Of a stretch of 64,000 bases of DNA, positions 1 to 14,420 are shown piece by piece. Where the stretch lies: the NCBI GenBank assembly GCA_013397115.1, contig VWZW01006255.1, positions 1,903,270 through 1,967,269 on the forward strand, in the 5' to 3' direction. The DNA is from Edolisoma coerulescens. Taxonomy: Eukaryota > Chordata > Aves > Passeriformes > Campephagidae. Every line of letters begins with the position of its first letter. Position 1 is the stretch's first letter. A program made the position numbers and the translations under genes. A model generated the notes under the pieces. The model was not told where the DNA came from and searched no databases. It worked only from the letters and a program-made list of their open reading frames with translations.

Positions 1-1692
1 TGGCCTTATATTTACAGCCAAAAAGATTAACAGTTAGATTTTTTTTTTGTACTCCTTTTCAAAAAAAGATTTGGAGTTTGTCTCCTTGAAGGGTGTGGGG
101 AACTAACTGCCTAAAGCAAAAAGGACCTTTATTTTCACACAATATGGGTCATGTTTCTGTTACCAGGTCAGTTTGAAAAAAAGCTTTGAAAGAAATGTTG
201 CCAGAGAATCCAAATCCAAATTAATATATTGTCTTATCAACATCAACTCTACGCTGTAAAGTACCCATTTCACAGAAATTGAATTTATTGATGAAATAAT
301 GGTAGAAAGTATGTTACAAAAAATAGACATATTTCAAAGTTTTTAGATTTTTTTGTTCTAGGTTTGTATTTTGGAACTTGGCTTTATGTTATACCATATA
401 TCATATCACTGAAACTGCTTCAAAGAAAGAAAAATGGTTTCAATACGTATGAAGAATTTCTTTCCATATGTCATGAAGGAAAAAAAAAATGTTTTGACAA
501 CTGTTTTCTCATGAGACAAGATTTGTATGTTCTGAGGTGCAGTAACATGTCACCAGCTAAGCTAGTGAACAGCAGCAGTTTGAAATAGCCAGTGAGGATG
601 GCTGGGCCAAAAGACTTTTTTCAAAAAAAGCCAGCTGCAATGCCATTTTTCATTTAGCTAGTGACTGCCAGTCAGCATTTCTTTTGGATTTGAATAAATA
701 TGCTCTATATAATGATTTCTTATTATTTTAGTGTCCATTCTTCTTCTCTTCTCTAGCAATTCTGGGCTTTGTTATGTTCCTGACTGTGATATTTGGGACC
801 TGGCTTTCTTCCTTTCCATTTTTAAAGATGACCTTGCTGGTAAATCTGCTTTCAAAGGTCCCTCGGCTCCATTTAAAATCCAGACCTTTAAACATAGTCT
901 TTAATAGTTTTAAAATGTTCTCATAAATTCCAAGCTATGTATTTTCTATATTGTTTCTTTATGGTTCATTTAGTGTGACATTATATAAAAATTTTAAAGA
1001 GGCATTTCCTTCTCAATCACTTTTGAGTGAAGTGTCTGGAAAAATCACTCTTAAAACTTTCTGTTTGAGCCATTAATTAGCACACTTCTTGTTAACTGCT
1101 GCTGTAGCTTTTGATTCACTGGCACCAGCACCTTCTGGTGTGATGAATGTGCTGTAAAGGCTTAGATAGATGGGCTGTTTTCATGTCATAGTAAAATGAG
1201 GTATGGCATTCACTTTCAGAATGAACTTTATGGGATAATACTTTATAGAAGCAATGATGTCGTCCTGGATACTGCAGCTTTGTAAGTAAATACAAATAAT
1301 GCTCCATGTGTTTTATTAGCCTTTGTCAGTGTAACCTTTAGCAGAAAATTAAGACATATTCAGTGCAGTATTTTAAGATGAAAGGGGCATTAACATAATG
1401 GCATAAATAACAACCCAAGAATTTATGTAGGCAGCTATGAATAAAGATACGAAGGTTTCCTGAACATAAGAGTCTGGCATGAGGAAAAACCAAAAAGTCT
1501 CATGGAAACAGAAGGAGCTACTGGAAATCAGAACCCCTTGAGATGGGGAGGAATTTAGTGGTTCCAGTTTTATTTTGACTCTTCTTCTATAAAATAAAAT
1601 TTAAAAAAAGTTTTAATATTGCTGAACAGTTTTTTGTTATATATAACAAACTGCAGTGTAGAAAGCTTTTCACCTAATGGGAATTAATGACC

Positions 1693-1722
1693 AAAGGAAA
1701 AAAAAAAGAGAAAAAAGAGGGA
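1693..1722. repeat. Polypurine (A/G) low-complexity run
   Basis: An uninterrupted purine stretch of about 30 bases, mostly A with scattered G. It forces Lys/Glu-rich translation on plus and Phe/Ser-rich translation on minus, which accounts for the short frames called on both strands there. Confidence 0.7.
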
Positions 1723-4700
1723 TTATGTGGAGTTAGCACAGCACTGATCACCATCCTCTCTCTTGCCCTTGAGACCACTGAGGGGTCAAAGGCAGTGAGG
1801 TGCTCAGATCTCCCTGTGATGAAAGAGCCAGAACAACACTTCAGAGAGGAAAAGCAGCCCGAGAAAAACAGAGAAACCACAACTGATTACTGTCCTTGGT
1901 TTTGTTGGTCACCAGGAGCGTAACACAGCAGAGAAGGGTAAGGCTTAGGCAACATCTGTTATTTGTCCAGCATGAATGGAGTTTGAAAGCTGTGCCACTG
2001 CTGGAGTGAAGATCCATCCTGGGGTGGGTTTTACACGAAGGCACGGGGCTGAGTGCCTGGCTCACCTGTCACTGCCTGCAGGTGCCACCAGCCCCTGGCT
2101 GCGCCCCTGGCACAGCGAGGCTCCTGCACTGCCTTCCCAGAGGGCAGCAAGGAGCACAGACAGCATCAGCAGGCCTATTGTAGATGTCCCAGAGAATTAT
2201 CACGGACATTGATGAATCACACTGGCATTTAGACCGTGCTCAATGGGAGCTAAAAAGTGAAAAAGTAATTTCATTCTGTAGTAGATTTTCAAAATATGTG
2301 GAGGCAGATATTTCCCTGGGTCATGGTCCAGTGCTGTAACTTTCCTTCTGCAAACTCCTTCTCTTTTCGGTTCTTACATCAGGTGCTCTTGTATGTGGCA
2401 TAATAATAATACATTTAGGGTAAAGAGAGCTGCCACTGACAGTAATAGCACCAAGACACAGTTATATATAAATTGCGCAGTATTTTCTTTTGGATATTAC
2501 AAATAGAATTAATGAAAGGCAAGAATGAAAAATGCTTTTTAAAGGTGGATGAATCTAATAAATAATAGCCAGGAAAAAAAAAGAGATAAAATGTTGTCAA
2601 TTTATATTCTAAAAAGCTTGTGTGGATTTTGGCAGTCAGCATTAAATGCAACTTTACTGCGTTGTTGTGCATCATCTCAGGACAAAAAGTATTATACAAT
2701 GCTTGTATTTAATGTATTCTACTTATGTCAGTCAGTAAGTGATAGCATGTCCTATCTAATTAAATCCAGATTTTTGTGCATCTCTTCATTTACTTACTGT
2801 GAAAATAATGGAAGCTAGCATTAAAGTATTAAAATCAGATAAAATTGCATTTCATATTAATACAGTGTGTGGAAATGTATAATTTAAAATATATCTTATG
2901 AAATGTAATCTCCTTTACATATTGCATAGAGCTCTGATATTGATCAAGATATGTCTGGGAGTGTATGATGAGAGGAGAAAATGAGTGTGTTATCTTTCCT
3001 CTAGGTATAAGCTTGCTTCTTGCTGATCTCTCACACTGCTTCTTTGAATAAAGCTAGTTCTTGTTTGATCTTTTTTCTTCTTGTTGTTTAAGGAAGGTTA
3101 GTTTCAAGAAGGAATGTTGGAACGTAGTCAGCTTCTCTCCAGTCAGATACTTCGCAGAGCAGTGGGTGAGCAGTCCAGGGCCCCCACAGCTCTGTCCCTT
3201 GCCTGGTCACACTGGGATCAGTTCCTAAGACAGACTTTGCTTTGTTTTCCCGCTTTCAGGGCAGCACAGGCCCAGGGGAGCCAGCAGGGTCTGGCTGACA
3301 AAGGCACTGGGGTTGAGAGCTGCCCTTGGCAAGAGCGGGACCCTGGGAAGAGCTGCAGGACACCGAACCTGCAGTGCCTGCAAGGAGCACCAGGACACCT
3401 CGGATCAACAGGTCAATGTATTGAACTTTGCTTCCAGTTTGAAAATTCAGCCTATGTAGAGACATAACAGGCTTTAAGTTACTTTTCTGAACACTGCATC
3501 CTCCAGGTTGGTTCCTGTGTCAGTCACATAGATGTAAATCCTCTGAGGCCAATGGGAATCGTGCTGGGCACAAATGCAGTGAGAATGAGGTCCTGTATAT
3601 TCAGGTGCAGGATCTTCTCTTTTCTGGAATCTGCCATAGCAGTGTTCCCTATCTGTGACTAAGGATTTGCTTTTTAAATCACAGTTTTTTATTTGTACCA
3701 GAACCATTCAAATAACAGCTATCCTGGGCTACATAAGTACACATTTGTAACTGAAACTCTCTAAAATCATCCTCTCTTGGTCCTTATGAAAATATGTCTA
3801 ATAAATCCTGTAAAAAATCCATCCATGCAATCTTGAGACAGGCGCTATTAAAATTAAGAAGGACTTTCGAATTTAGGAGACATTTTGGGGTTAGAGCCTT
3901 ATATTTTGATATCCAACACCAATGCTTCAAAGAAATTTATTCAAACTTGTACACCAGCAATATGGAAGGGGGCAGGTGTCTTCCTGCATCGTTATCTGCA
4001 GGCTGGGGACCTAAAAGCAAAAATTAGTGATACAGAAATCCAAAAACTGAAATTAAAAATTAACTCATAAAAAGATGACACGAACATTGCCTATATCTCT
4101 AGAAAAATAATTGTTACAGTTCATTTTTTTTAGATTTTTCATTAACCAGGCACTTAAAAATATTCAAAAGAATAAAATTATCTGAGAAGAAACAAAATTG
4201 CAACTATTTTCACTCTGTAATATTTACCCTCAGAGAAGCAAAATTGTCTGCCAAATGTGGGATGATTCCTTTCTTTAAATTCTGACTGGCGGGAAAAAAA
4301 ATCTACTCTCTGCAGAAATTAACTAATTTTGTAGCTGTCTCAAGGATATGTCTCCTTTGATCAGATGATGCCCTTTCTTCCTTGAGTGGAACATTCACTG
4401 TGCTCCATAAACAGTCACTTTGCATTATGTAGATTATTTCCCAAGAAAAGTAAAGCAGTAGGCTTTTGACAATGATGGAAACAACGAAGCATTCAGAATT
4501 CAGAGAAGATCAAAGGTGCTCATTAGTTTAGATGGTAGGAAATAGAGCCATTAACAATAACACAGTATCTTTCTTGTTACTCTTTCATACAGTTTGAAAT
4601 CCCATAATTGTTTCATCAGAAAATGCCTCATTTACTTTTCATGAATCAAATATTTAAAAGAAATTCTTATGCTTCATATCACATGTAGTAGAGGAACCCC

Positions 4701-7616
4701 CTCATTTATTGTATTACTTTGATGTATTTTTTTTTGTTACTTGAAAGGCTAATTCAGATTGCGGAGGTTTTATGAATATTTTATAGACTCGGTGTTGTGA
4801 ATGATAAGAAATCTCTCTCTCTGATATGCTCTGGGCTTACAATTCAGCAGTGCTCAAATTAAACCCAGCAGAGGAATAGGCTGTGGAAGAAAAAATCCAG
4901 TTGAATCATGTTCCATATTCCTGCATTTCTACTCAGAGCATTCCTACGACAGCTACAGGTGCCTCCCATATGTATAGAGCTGAGCACATCAGTGGTGCAA
5001 AGTAATTTCTTATTCATGTCTCTTCTCTGCTAAGACATAACCAAGAGAACCTATTTCAGGCAATTTCATGTTATAACCATGTTATTTCAACCTAAAACTG
5101 TTTTTGATCTTATTTATTTTCTTGCTTTAAACTATAAAGGTCTGCAAATTTTCTAGTATGTGGTTTAGCAGTTCTAATATTATTCTTTCCCTGCTCCATT
5201 TGAGGTTGAAGTATAACAATAATACAACTGGTTTAATTAAATTTTTACTGCTTCTTTTAGTAGCACATCAATAGTTTTTAAATTTTATCCACTCTGGGAT
5301 TTCTCCCTATATATCCTGGAAAAGGGGATCTTCATATTTAAAATTTTGTGATGGAATATTCTGCGCAAAGCAGTGGATACATGAGACAGATAAAAAGTAA
5401 ATAAAAATATATCTTCAGCATCCACTGCAAGCAAAACTCATACTGAAAAGAACTGCCAGAGTACGACCAAACCCCACAATACATACAGAAATTGCTTGTT
5501 TGTAGTAGAATGGATACCATCTGTTCCTCTAAGAGTGATAAAACCTCATCAAGCCATTTCTGCTCGCTCATACAAGGTCTGTGCCACCTGCATTGCTCAG
5601 AAGGTTTGCTGTGAACCACTTCAGGTAAAAGGTCTCAACTACCCTGCAACAGGGTTGAAAACCCAGTCAGTCCTCCTGTGCCACAGCCAAATGTTCCCCT
5701 GCTCAGAGCAATTTTGTACGTGACATCTAAGCACTATATCAGGATAAATGGTTTCATCTCCTTTTCTGCTGATTTGAACTACAAACTCACCAATGTTACT
5801 GGTTTTCCACAGCAGTGAATTCCCACAATTGAACGTTAGCAGACAAATTGGTGTCTGTGCTTTCAGAAGTCACCGGGTTTTCTTCACGATGAACAGACTG
5901 GAGGTTAACACTGCTCAGGAGTCATGGGAAACATCCGTAGTGAAGGGATGTGGGAGGGTTTGTGCAGTTCCTCTCCCTCCTGCTCTGCTGTTTCAGAGTC
6001 TACTAACAGCTGCCAGTGTGTTTAATCATTACAAGCAGTAAAACAACACTGGAAAATGTATGCAAAATATGGGTGCACTGGGAGAGGACAGGAGGGTGGG
6101 AGAGAAAAAGAAGACAGATTTTAATGGTCTCTGCCTACTCCCAAAGTAAAGACGTACCCAATGTTATTTAGCAGCATGAAGTTATGTTTTAACAATAACC
6201 TTTAAAACAATGGTAAGAAATATAAATTAAACACTGCTTGTCTGTTCTCCAGAGTTTGAAAAGAAAATCAGCTTCTGCTTCACGGTAGGAAACCTTAGCT
6301 TACTCCAGAGAGCAGGGTGTAAAGCCACAGTATTGCATTGTTAAACAGATTTGGTGTTCCAGTTAGGTACTGAATTTCCTTTAATAAATGTTAGTACTTG
6401 GAAAGATTCTGAACTGTGTAAAACCCACAATTTCAAATTCCTTTCCAGTACTTTAGCTTATGCAAGACTGACACAGAAAGGAACTTCTGAAGCCCATAAA
6501 GGCGAGGAGGTTTACCTCCTGTTTTCATTTTTCCTAAAAAAAATATTAAAGCCATGCTCGATAATAATTTTTAATGAAAGAATGTAACTCTGTGAATTAA
6601 ACACTCATCACAAGCCTGAACTTGTGAAAGAAGTGCATCTCAAGACTGTCATGAGTAATTGCAGCATATTTTAAAGACATCATTATTAAGATGAGCAGCT
6701 TTTAGTGCTGGTTGACTCTGACATTGCTGATTTGCAAGTGTGTGCAACTCTTACATTTTTGTTGTGCTATCTTTCAGCAGCTTCTGCTCATTTTGCCTCA
6801 GAACATGGGGCAGGTTCCTCTTTTCAATGGGGTTTATTGTCTCCCATCCTTGCAACTCTGTTAGCTACTGGAAAAAAAATTGTGATGGACCTGTGTATCA
6901 TGCCCTGAGATATACATACCACAGATTTTTATTAAGAGTTTTCAATCATTTAACACATGTAAAGACCGTGCTGAAAGGTGAGATTCCAATACACAAGCCA
7001 GCTATGAAATAGCAGACATAGTGGTAGTTTTTCTTCTCAACCTATTGGCTCAGGTACTGAGGGGACAAGAGAGGGAAGGGAAATTTGCTACACAATAAAG
7101 GATCTCCTGACTCAGCCTAAGGGAAGAGATATTTTTCTGGTTCTGTGATCCAGATCATTCATGGGCAAGACCAGACCAAGGCAGATGGATCAGACAGATG
7201 CAAAACAAGCCCAGCCATAAAAACCTCAAATAAATCTTCCAGTCTATGTCCCAAGCTCTTTAGTATGCTCATCATTACTCTGTGAGTTTTAAAAAGGAAA
7301 GCACAAGAAGCAAAGCCCTTTGCCTACCTTTTTACTGAATCCTGCATTATACTTTCTTTTATAAAAAGCAGGCTAAATCTAATGACTGCAGCCATCTTAC
7401 AAATCTGCAGGCCTTTCTGCCTGCAGGCTGTGATCAATCTATAAAGTACAGAGGAAAAAAAGGCAGCCCAGAGCAGGATGCAAAAGCTCCTGTAAGCTGC
7501 CAGTCCTCTCTCAGGTGCCCTCTTTGTGGGCAGCAGCACCTCTGCACTCATGGCAGGGGGTGAGAAAGCAGTTTAAATGAAGTCATCTTTTTAGAGAACA
7601 GTAATGTCATCCCTAA

Positions 7617-7710
7617 AACTTAAGTCACTTTTCTTAAGTTCCACTTCCCTGATTTCAGGGCACTCAAAATTTACTTACAGGACATCAGAATTTAAATACG
7701 GGACTCAAAC
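7617..7710. repeat. Cluster of small inverted and imperfect direct repeats
   Basis: An 8-bp perfect inverted pair, AACTTAAG at 7617-7624 and CTTAAGTT at 7633-7640, is followed by a 6-bp pair, CCCTGA/TCAGGG, at 7647-7660. Next come two imperfect direct copies of a roughly 22-bp unit (7656-7677 and 7678-7698) and a partial third (7699-7710). All of this is visible directly. Whether it is a decayed transposon end, a young minisatellite or chance cannot be told from one genome. Confidence 0.5.
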
Positions 7711-9618
7711 TGTGTCAACTTTTAAATGATTTCTTGTTCTTCAAGATATTGGCAACCTGATACCAGAAATTCTACATCCCTTTATCTGCCTTAAGAAGAG
7801 CTTACAGACTTAGAAGCAATTTTCCCACTCTATCAGAATTCTACAAAGGACATGAGAAAGGTCAGAAGAAAAGCTCTGGTTTCTCTGACTTTGACCATAG
7901 AGCTCTCCAAAAAGCGTATTGAATATCATTGCACCCAAACAGAGAAACATCATACCATCACCTTTTTAATCTATGATGGATGGCATTATATGGCAATAAC
8001 AGAGCAGTACAATGGCAACCTTGTCTTCTTCTGGGTTTTTTGTAAATCAAATCCCCCAAATGAAGCCAAATTTAGAAAGAAAAACAAAAAGAGCTGAACT
8101 TTAAATGCTACTACAATACAAGTGTGCCAGTTAGAGTCCTGCAAGGAGTTTCTTTTTATCTGGAAGCACATGCAAGTTCAAAATCCAAATTCATATATCT
8201 ATATATTTTTCCCAGGGTGGTCTTTTTGATTTGGTGAGTCTCAGGCTCCTAATTATCCAGATCAGATGTCAGACCAGAGAGATAACGTTGGAGCCTTTGT
8301 GGGCCTGGCTTCATTTCCCCTGGAAACCAGCGTGCAGGGACCAGAAGGAAAGATCTTATTAATTTGCACCAGATTTTCTTTAAAGAAAGGTTTATGAACT
8401 GAGCCATGCTTATTTTATAGCTGTGCTGCAAAAGCCTTGGACATTTCTACATGGAAAGCACAACATAAAGGTATGACGAGGCTTAGGAGTGCCATGAAGA
8501 CGTGTTCTGTCCTAAACAAAGACAATTCTTTACAGAAGAAATTACGAGTTAAATTCATGGTATGTTCCAGGTGTATTTGCTGTTTTGTGGTCTTCAAACA
8601 GGTGGAAGCACAATTACATGATGTTTGTTAATGGCTTAGCAGGAAGGTGTTACCTATGTGCAAGAAGAAGTGTGCCTGAGAGAGGAGGAACTTTCCTGTG
8701 AGTCTGCAAGATAAGATGTAGATGAGCTGTGGGTGAGAGGAAGACTTATACCACAGTAAGTGATGGTATTAAAAATAAATAAACATTTAAGTCATAAACC
8801 ACGAGAAAAAGAATGAACTGCATTACTGAGCAGTTTAGAAGAGAAAGAATAATGAATCCAACCCCTTGGATCAAGGCAGTTAGAAATGGTTTATAGTTTT
8901 AATACTCAAGACTGGCATTGACAATAAAAATTTAAAAAACCATAGACACTATGGCCTTTATAATTCTCCCCACTTACAGTCAGGGAAGATATTTGTGCCT
9001 ATTGTGCATTTATCAACACTCAATTTTCTGTAAGGTGTAAATATTGGTAACTAAAATGCTGATCTTAAATCATAAAATACATTGTTAAGTGAAAAATATT
9101 CCTCAAGCTCACATCTCAGAAAACAAGCATTCCATACAGATGGCTGCAGCCCAGTCATGGTGCTACTGGTGTGGAATTTCTCAATGTGGTGAAAAGGGAC
9201 ATGTTGTAGATTTTGCAGTTTCCCTGGAGGCATGTTAAACCTCACAGACACCTCTCCAGAGAATCCGGTGACTGAGATCTTTGTTCCCTTCACCAAGGAA
9301 ATCAGACATAATGCACTCAATAATTGAACTCTTCACACGGCAGGTTCAGTACTGAACAGAAAAGCAACTGTTTGCTTGTCTTAAAGTAATAACCAAAACC
9401 TCTCAAATCTCTGCATAAGGACTCAAAGCTTGAAATGCTTGTGTCTAGGTGTAAAACACTCAAAGCCTTGGACTTGAACAGAGCAGTTGCTTAGTCTCAT
9501 GTAGTACTCATTAATTTCTTTGATCGTGAACAGTAACACCTGTCAGATGTGCATTATCACAGTGCTGGAGGCAAAAAGCTCTGTTGTTGCTTTCTTTTGA
9601 GGTAATAAATGAAGTGAT

Positions 9619-9709
9619 GCCATTCACATTTTATAGATAAGGACGTTAACTACAGAGAGCTGAAGTGTCTTGCCTAAGGTCACAGAGGAATTACTTAGTC
9701 TGAGCTGGT
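9619..9709 (-). mobile_element. MIR SINE fragment (ancient)
   Basis: The plus strand reads like the reverse complement of the MIR core. An 'attttatagataagg' block stands where MIR has the ATTTTACAGATGAGG block. It is followed by a decayed 'acagagagctgaagtg' and then 'cttgcctaaggtcaca', the best-known MIR segment (CTTGCCCAAGGTCACA), and it ends near 'gagctgg'. The order and spacing match across about 90 bp, so the element's sense strand is minus. MIR elements were active in early amniotes and are rare and very diverged in birds. A surviving copy this readable may be under constraint. The tRNA-like 5' part is missing or unrecognisable. The assignment is from memory of the consensus, not from a database search. 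Confidence 0.72.
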
Positions 9710-11643
9710 TACCACTTATTTTAGTCACATAAAAGAATTTGGACTACAGTTATCAACTATTTATCATTAAATACGTCATTAAGCAAAGAATAAAGACTCA
9801 CCATCACTGTCATCATTCAACAGAAAAGCATCTTGCAAGGGCGAGTCATCACAAAGTGGAGCTCTGCAACAACAGGATGTTTTAACAAGGGCAAGGCTAG
9901 AGGCTAAATATTAGAGTTATAGAAAGCATATAATAAATACAAGATTACTGAAAACTCATCTAGTTTCAAAAAAAAGTGGATGTGGTGTGAATCACATCGC
10001 AGGTTTCAGATTCTCACGGCCGCCTTGGTGTCAGGCTTAGGAAAAACAGTTCTGATTTTGGCTTCATGTTGCAACCTTGTGAAACTCCCACTTTTGAATT
10101 TTGCTGTGAAAACCAGCCTTACTTATTTGAAATTTTTTGAGACTTTTAAATTCCCAGACTCAAATAAAATTGCTGCACAGCTAAAACAACATATACGACC
10201 AAAGCAAAATTTTACAGGAGACTCCATGTGACCAAAGACAGCTGAACTTAAGAAATGTCTATGGAATATACAAACTTGTGTTTGTAGTCAGTATTTGTTC
10301 TATTACATCAAGCATGCTTGCTCACCCAAGCTGGGCTGTAAGATTGACCCAGCAGAGTTAGTTATTGCTACTCTACTAGGACTTTTTTATCATTTGCAAA
10401 TTTTACTAGCGATGATTTTATATCACTTTTCAGATATTTGCTATTTGTGACTCAAGAAATTTAATTACTCTGAATCAAGAGTATTTCTGTGAAAGACTTG
10501 TTATAAAATATGCTAGTGGAGATTTCTTATCAAAGATAATTTTTAATCTAATAGTTGCTCATCCCTAGCCCACTTACATTGAGATATATTAACTTTGTAT
10601 AGGCTTGTTTGAAATACATTGCTTTCCGTGTCATTAATTTCAAATATTTTTAAACTTTAGATGGTTTTGTCACTCAAAATGGGTGTTTGCTTTGAACTTC
10701 ATTATTCTAACTAATGGGTGAGTTTGCAAGCTGATGATCAGATGCAGAGAAATAACTGACATTTTTATTCTCCCATAAAATTTTAATATGAATGGCAATA
10801 AACAGCTCAACTAGAAGGCTTATTGTTAATTTTAAATTGATTTATGTCCTTTTTAGAACTATGGTTTATTGTCCTCTTTAATTTTTACAGTTTATGGTGG
10901 ATTTTGGTAGTAGAGGTTAATTCCTCTGATAAAGAAAAAATAGCATGTGCAATAGAACGTATTTACAAAGATTAATTTTACTGCAGAAATTATTAATCTC
11001 CTAAACTTTATGATAATAAATATCCAGATAAACTGCAATAAAATTCAGTTTATTTCCTAGACTTTCAGAAATTCTTAGAATGAGGAGAAATGGGAATCCA
11101 TTGGCAATGAGTACTTGGTGATGTATGGAAATACCAACACTTTTCCAAGCACCTCAGACGCCTCACCCAGTGCTTCTTGGCCTGAAATTCCTACATAACT
11201 AGGGAGAGAACAAGGTAATTACAGAAGGAACACTGAAAGAGAAAAAAAAAATACTTCAAATGCTATTTAATTAATGTTATTTTCAGGATAATCTTTTGAT
11301 TCCTATGGAAATCCTTTTATCACGATTTGGAAGGAAATTGTTGACAACACCAACATTGCAGAGCTGGAATCTTTTCAGGCTATATTCATAAAAAAAGGAA
11401 AGCTCTTCAAAGGATTTAATACCAAATGATGTAGTTTGGTGCAAGTAATTGCATACTAGTTTACATCTATCAAACATCTAACTATTGATTTTGATTTATT
11501 CTCAGAATTCTGATTTGAGTCAAGAAGTCCTGGTGTTACAGCCTGTGCTTTTATCTTCCAACCCTTTCAGTGTGCAGATGCATTCAATGCTTCTGTAAAT
11601 TGACCTCATAGCTCTAAAGAGCACAGGGGGATTTTTGTGGCTT

Positions 11644-11693
11644 TTATTTGTTTATTTGGTTTTGGTTTTGGTTTGGTTTTGGTTTGTTTTTTT
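11644..11693. repeat. (TTTTGG)n-like T/G-rich low complexity
   Basis: About 50 bases made almost only of T and G, built from imperfect TTTTGG and TTTG units that run into a T tract. It explains the Lys/Gln/Thr-rich minus-strand frame that begins here. Confidence 0.8.
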
Positions 11694-14346
11694 CCTGTCC
11701 ATTCTCTCCATGAAGAAAATTAGTCTTGTTAAACCAGTTAATTTAGAATGGGCTGGGAAGCTACTGAATTGACAGTAATTGTGTATTGTTACATTTTTTT
11801 CTTTGAATAACAAACCATTTTTAATTCTTGGTGATGAATAAATGGTCATAGAATATTTTAAGCCAATGTCACAGCTCAGAGAAAACTAAAGAGCTTTCTG
11901 AGTGCCAGCTGACTGAAAACCCCAGTCTGTTATGTTTGTGAACTCAGGCTAGTAGTGATTTTTCATTGAATTTTTGATAGATCAAGTCTAGTTCAGTAGG
12001 TGGAATGATTTTTATTCACATTATCCTACAGAGTGTTATTTTTTAGCCGATTTTAAGCTAAAAATAGAAGTTTTTTTAATATACAGGAAAATAATACCCA
12101 AAAGTATGCAGAAAATACTTCAAATTATTCATTGTAGCATTTTTTAGATACGGTCAGAGAGCTTGGCCATGGTGAGCTGTATCTAGCCTAAGGCTGAACA
12201 AGTATTAAGAAGACACGGTGGCTTTATACCAACTGTGTCTTTTATGAATTCAAGGCTTCAGAAAAGGGCAATTTGGCTTCCTTACAACAAGTGTTGTGTA
12301 AAAGCAGGTTCAGAGCTGTTTAAATCACATCTGTGGGATTTGAGAAGCTGTACAAGCCAGAGACCAGCAGTGACACTTGGCTGCTTCCTATGTAACACAG
12401 GGGGATTTCTAAGAGACTCTTAGAGGTCATTGGTTTCCAAATGCTGAATAAAGATGACAGCAAAGAGGGACAGGTGGAGGGAGTTTTTGTGCCCATTTCA
12501 ACAAAGTCTAAATTTACTAAATAAAAATATATCTGCTTTAAGTAACAACTTGATATAGCCCTATTTATAACCCAGACAAATACGAATTGGAAAGTATCAC
12601 ATTCATGATTTCTCTCTGCTGCTTTTTATTAGTACAAAAGTAAATAAACGAACCTCAAAGAGCCATAGAAGGGGACTTCTGTGCAAGTGACTTGCATTGG
12701 TTCATAAGAAAAATCTCTACGATAATAAAAACAAGGTACTGTCAAAAATGTCTGCCAGCTTTTTGTTTCATTGCCATCTCACTTTTCCAAAACAACATCC
12801 AAAAAAAATTCATTCTAACCAGGGTGTAGTGCAAGGTACCATTCATGAGGATGCCACAGAAAGGATCATGCTCTTTCACGAGCCAGGCAGCTTACCAAGA
12901 ACACTGGGATGCACACTGAATTGAGCCAGCTCTTTTTTGGATGTTTCTGTTGGTTTTATCAAGCAAAAGAGCAAAAAGCCTTATAAATCCTTTTTTATAA
13001 TGCTCTAGCTGTGCAGATTCTATACAAGAAAAATCTTACATTCTTTAATATTTAAAAACTTCTCATAATGCCTTTGCTAGAGCAGACACCACAATCACTG
13101 TACAGTAAAGGAATTTAGTGCATTCTGGTTTTGCCAGTAGTACATTGCCTGCGGGAGGACCAGGAGGAGGTAATCTGTGTTCAGTCACTCCTTTAGCCTA
13201 AAAATAACTGAAAATGAAATTAGGAAATACTTCTTCAGCTTCTGCTACAATATGAAGGAGTAGAAAAAGCAAGACATGGTTTTGCAAATCCACAACTATT
13301 TGGGGGAGCAGGAGTCACAAGTAAACTAGCATATTATTTAAAAATGTGTTCCTATAAAAGGGGGATAGCAAGAGGACAAAATCAAATTGAGCGTAACAGG
13401 GATGGAAGAAGCAGCTTACTGGAACGAATAAGTAGTCCACGTAGGATAAATTTAGTATATTAATATTAAATGTTTTATAACACTATATCTGAATTTCACT
13501 TTATTTCTCCATTTATTCATTTCTTATTACTCTTTTTTTTTTTTGTACAGCCTCTCTGAAATGGAATAAAAACCCCCAAATAAATACTTGAATTATTTCT
13601 AACCAAATAACTTCTTATTTAAACTCAGAAACACAGGTTTCTAACTGAATTATTTCCTTGTCCCCACTTAAGTTAGGAGAAAATTGGCTGCTTGAGCTCC
13701 AGTTACAGGCCTGTGCTTAAGAAAGATCTGTATAATTTCTATGCTTGCTGAGACAACACAATAGTGCCTTAGTCTCTGAAATATCTCTGAGCTCAATTAT
13801 TATTTTCCAGATGAATGGTATTGTCACCAGTGAATAGGGATTCCCAGTGCTGATTTGAAAAGAGACAGGCCAGGCACTTGGACACTCAAACTGAGAAAGT
13901 GCTCAACAAGGACCATGGAATTTGAACATTTGCAATAAATGTTGAGATTAATCTTAGATCAGAAAAATCCCTTCTCCTTAGAAAACAGCCTCCTGCAAGT
14001 GAACCTCAAATTTCAGTCGACAGTGACTCCAAGCACCTACTTGTTCCCCAGTGATCTTTTATGTAATTTAACAGGATGCAATATGAAGAGTGTTTTTCCC
14101 TAAGGATCAGCATAAATTTCCTTCTGCTTGCTTTCATCCTGTTACTTATGCTTAGACTACTTCAGATTATCTTAAACATTTCCACGGTACCTATTGACAA
14201 CAACACCCCCAGAGAAACTCCTGACTGGTGCTCACTCCTTTCCAGCTACAGTGCAATCAAGGAGGACAGTGCGTGTGCTTGAACCCCCACAGCAAGAAGC
14301 CAGTTTTTACCAATAAGGTAAAAAATGCTGCAAGAACCAGAAAGAT

Positions 14347-14420
14347 TAAAAAACCCAATAAACCAAACAACCAACCATCCAACAAACAAACCAACAAATC
14401 CACCAAAAAAACTCCAAACC
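14347..14420. repeat. C/A-rich low complexity (CAAA/CCAA units)
   Basis: About 74 bases with almost no G or T, composed of irregular CAAA, CCAA and AAAC units. Low complexity keeps frames open on both strands (Lys/Asn/Pro/Gln on plus; Leu/Phe/Gly/Val on minus), so the frames at 14228-14514 are artefacts of composition. Confidence 0.85.

Larger units (their letters stand above)
1..9618. other. Non-coding stretch, no gene seen
   Basis: AT-rich DNA in which all open frames are short (117 codons or fewer), overlap on both strands, and show no recognisable domain or composition. It contains a polypurine run (1693-1722), two GC-richer patches at about 2010-2200 and 3160-3420, and a cluster of small hairpins and imperfect repeats at 7617-7710 listed separately. 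The patches hold few CpG dinucleotides and do not look like CpG-island promoters. The longest frame (3114-3467, plus) lies in the second patch and is best explained by the lower stop-codon density of GC-rich DNA. Confidence 0.6.

Noticed and set aside
3114..3467. 117-codon plus frame
   Set aside because: GC-richer patch with reduced stop density, an opposing minus frame, and no recognisable protein.
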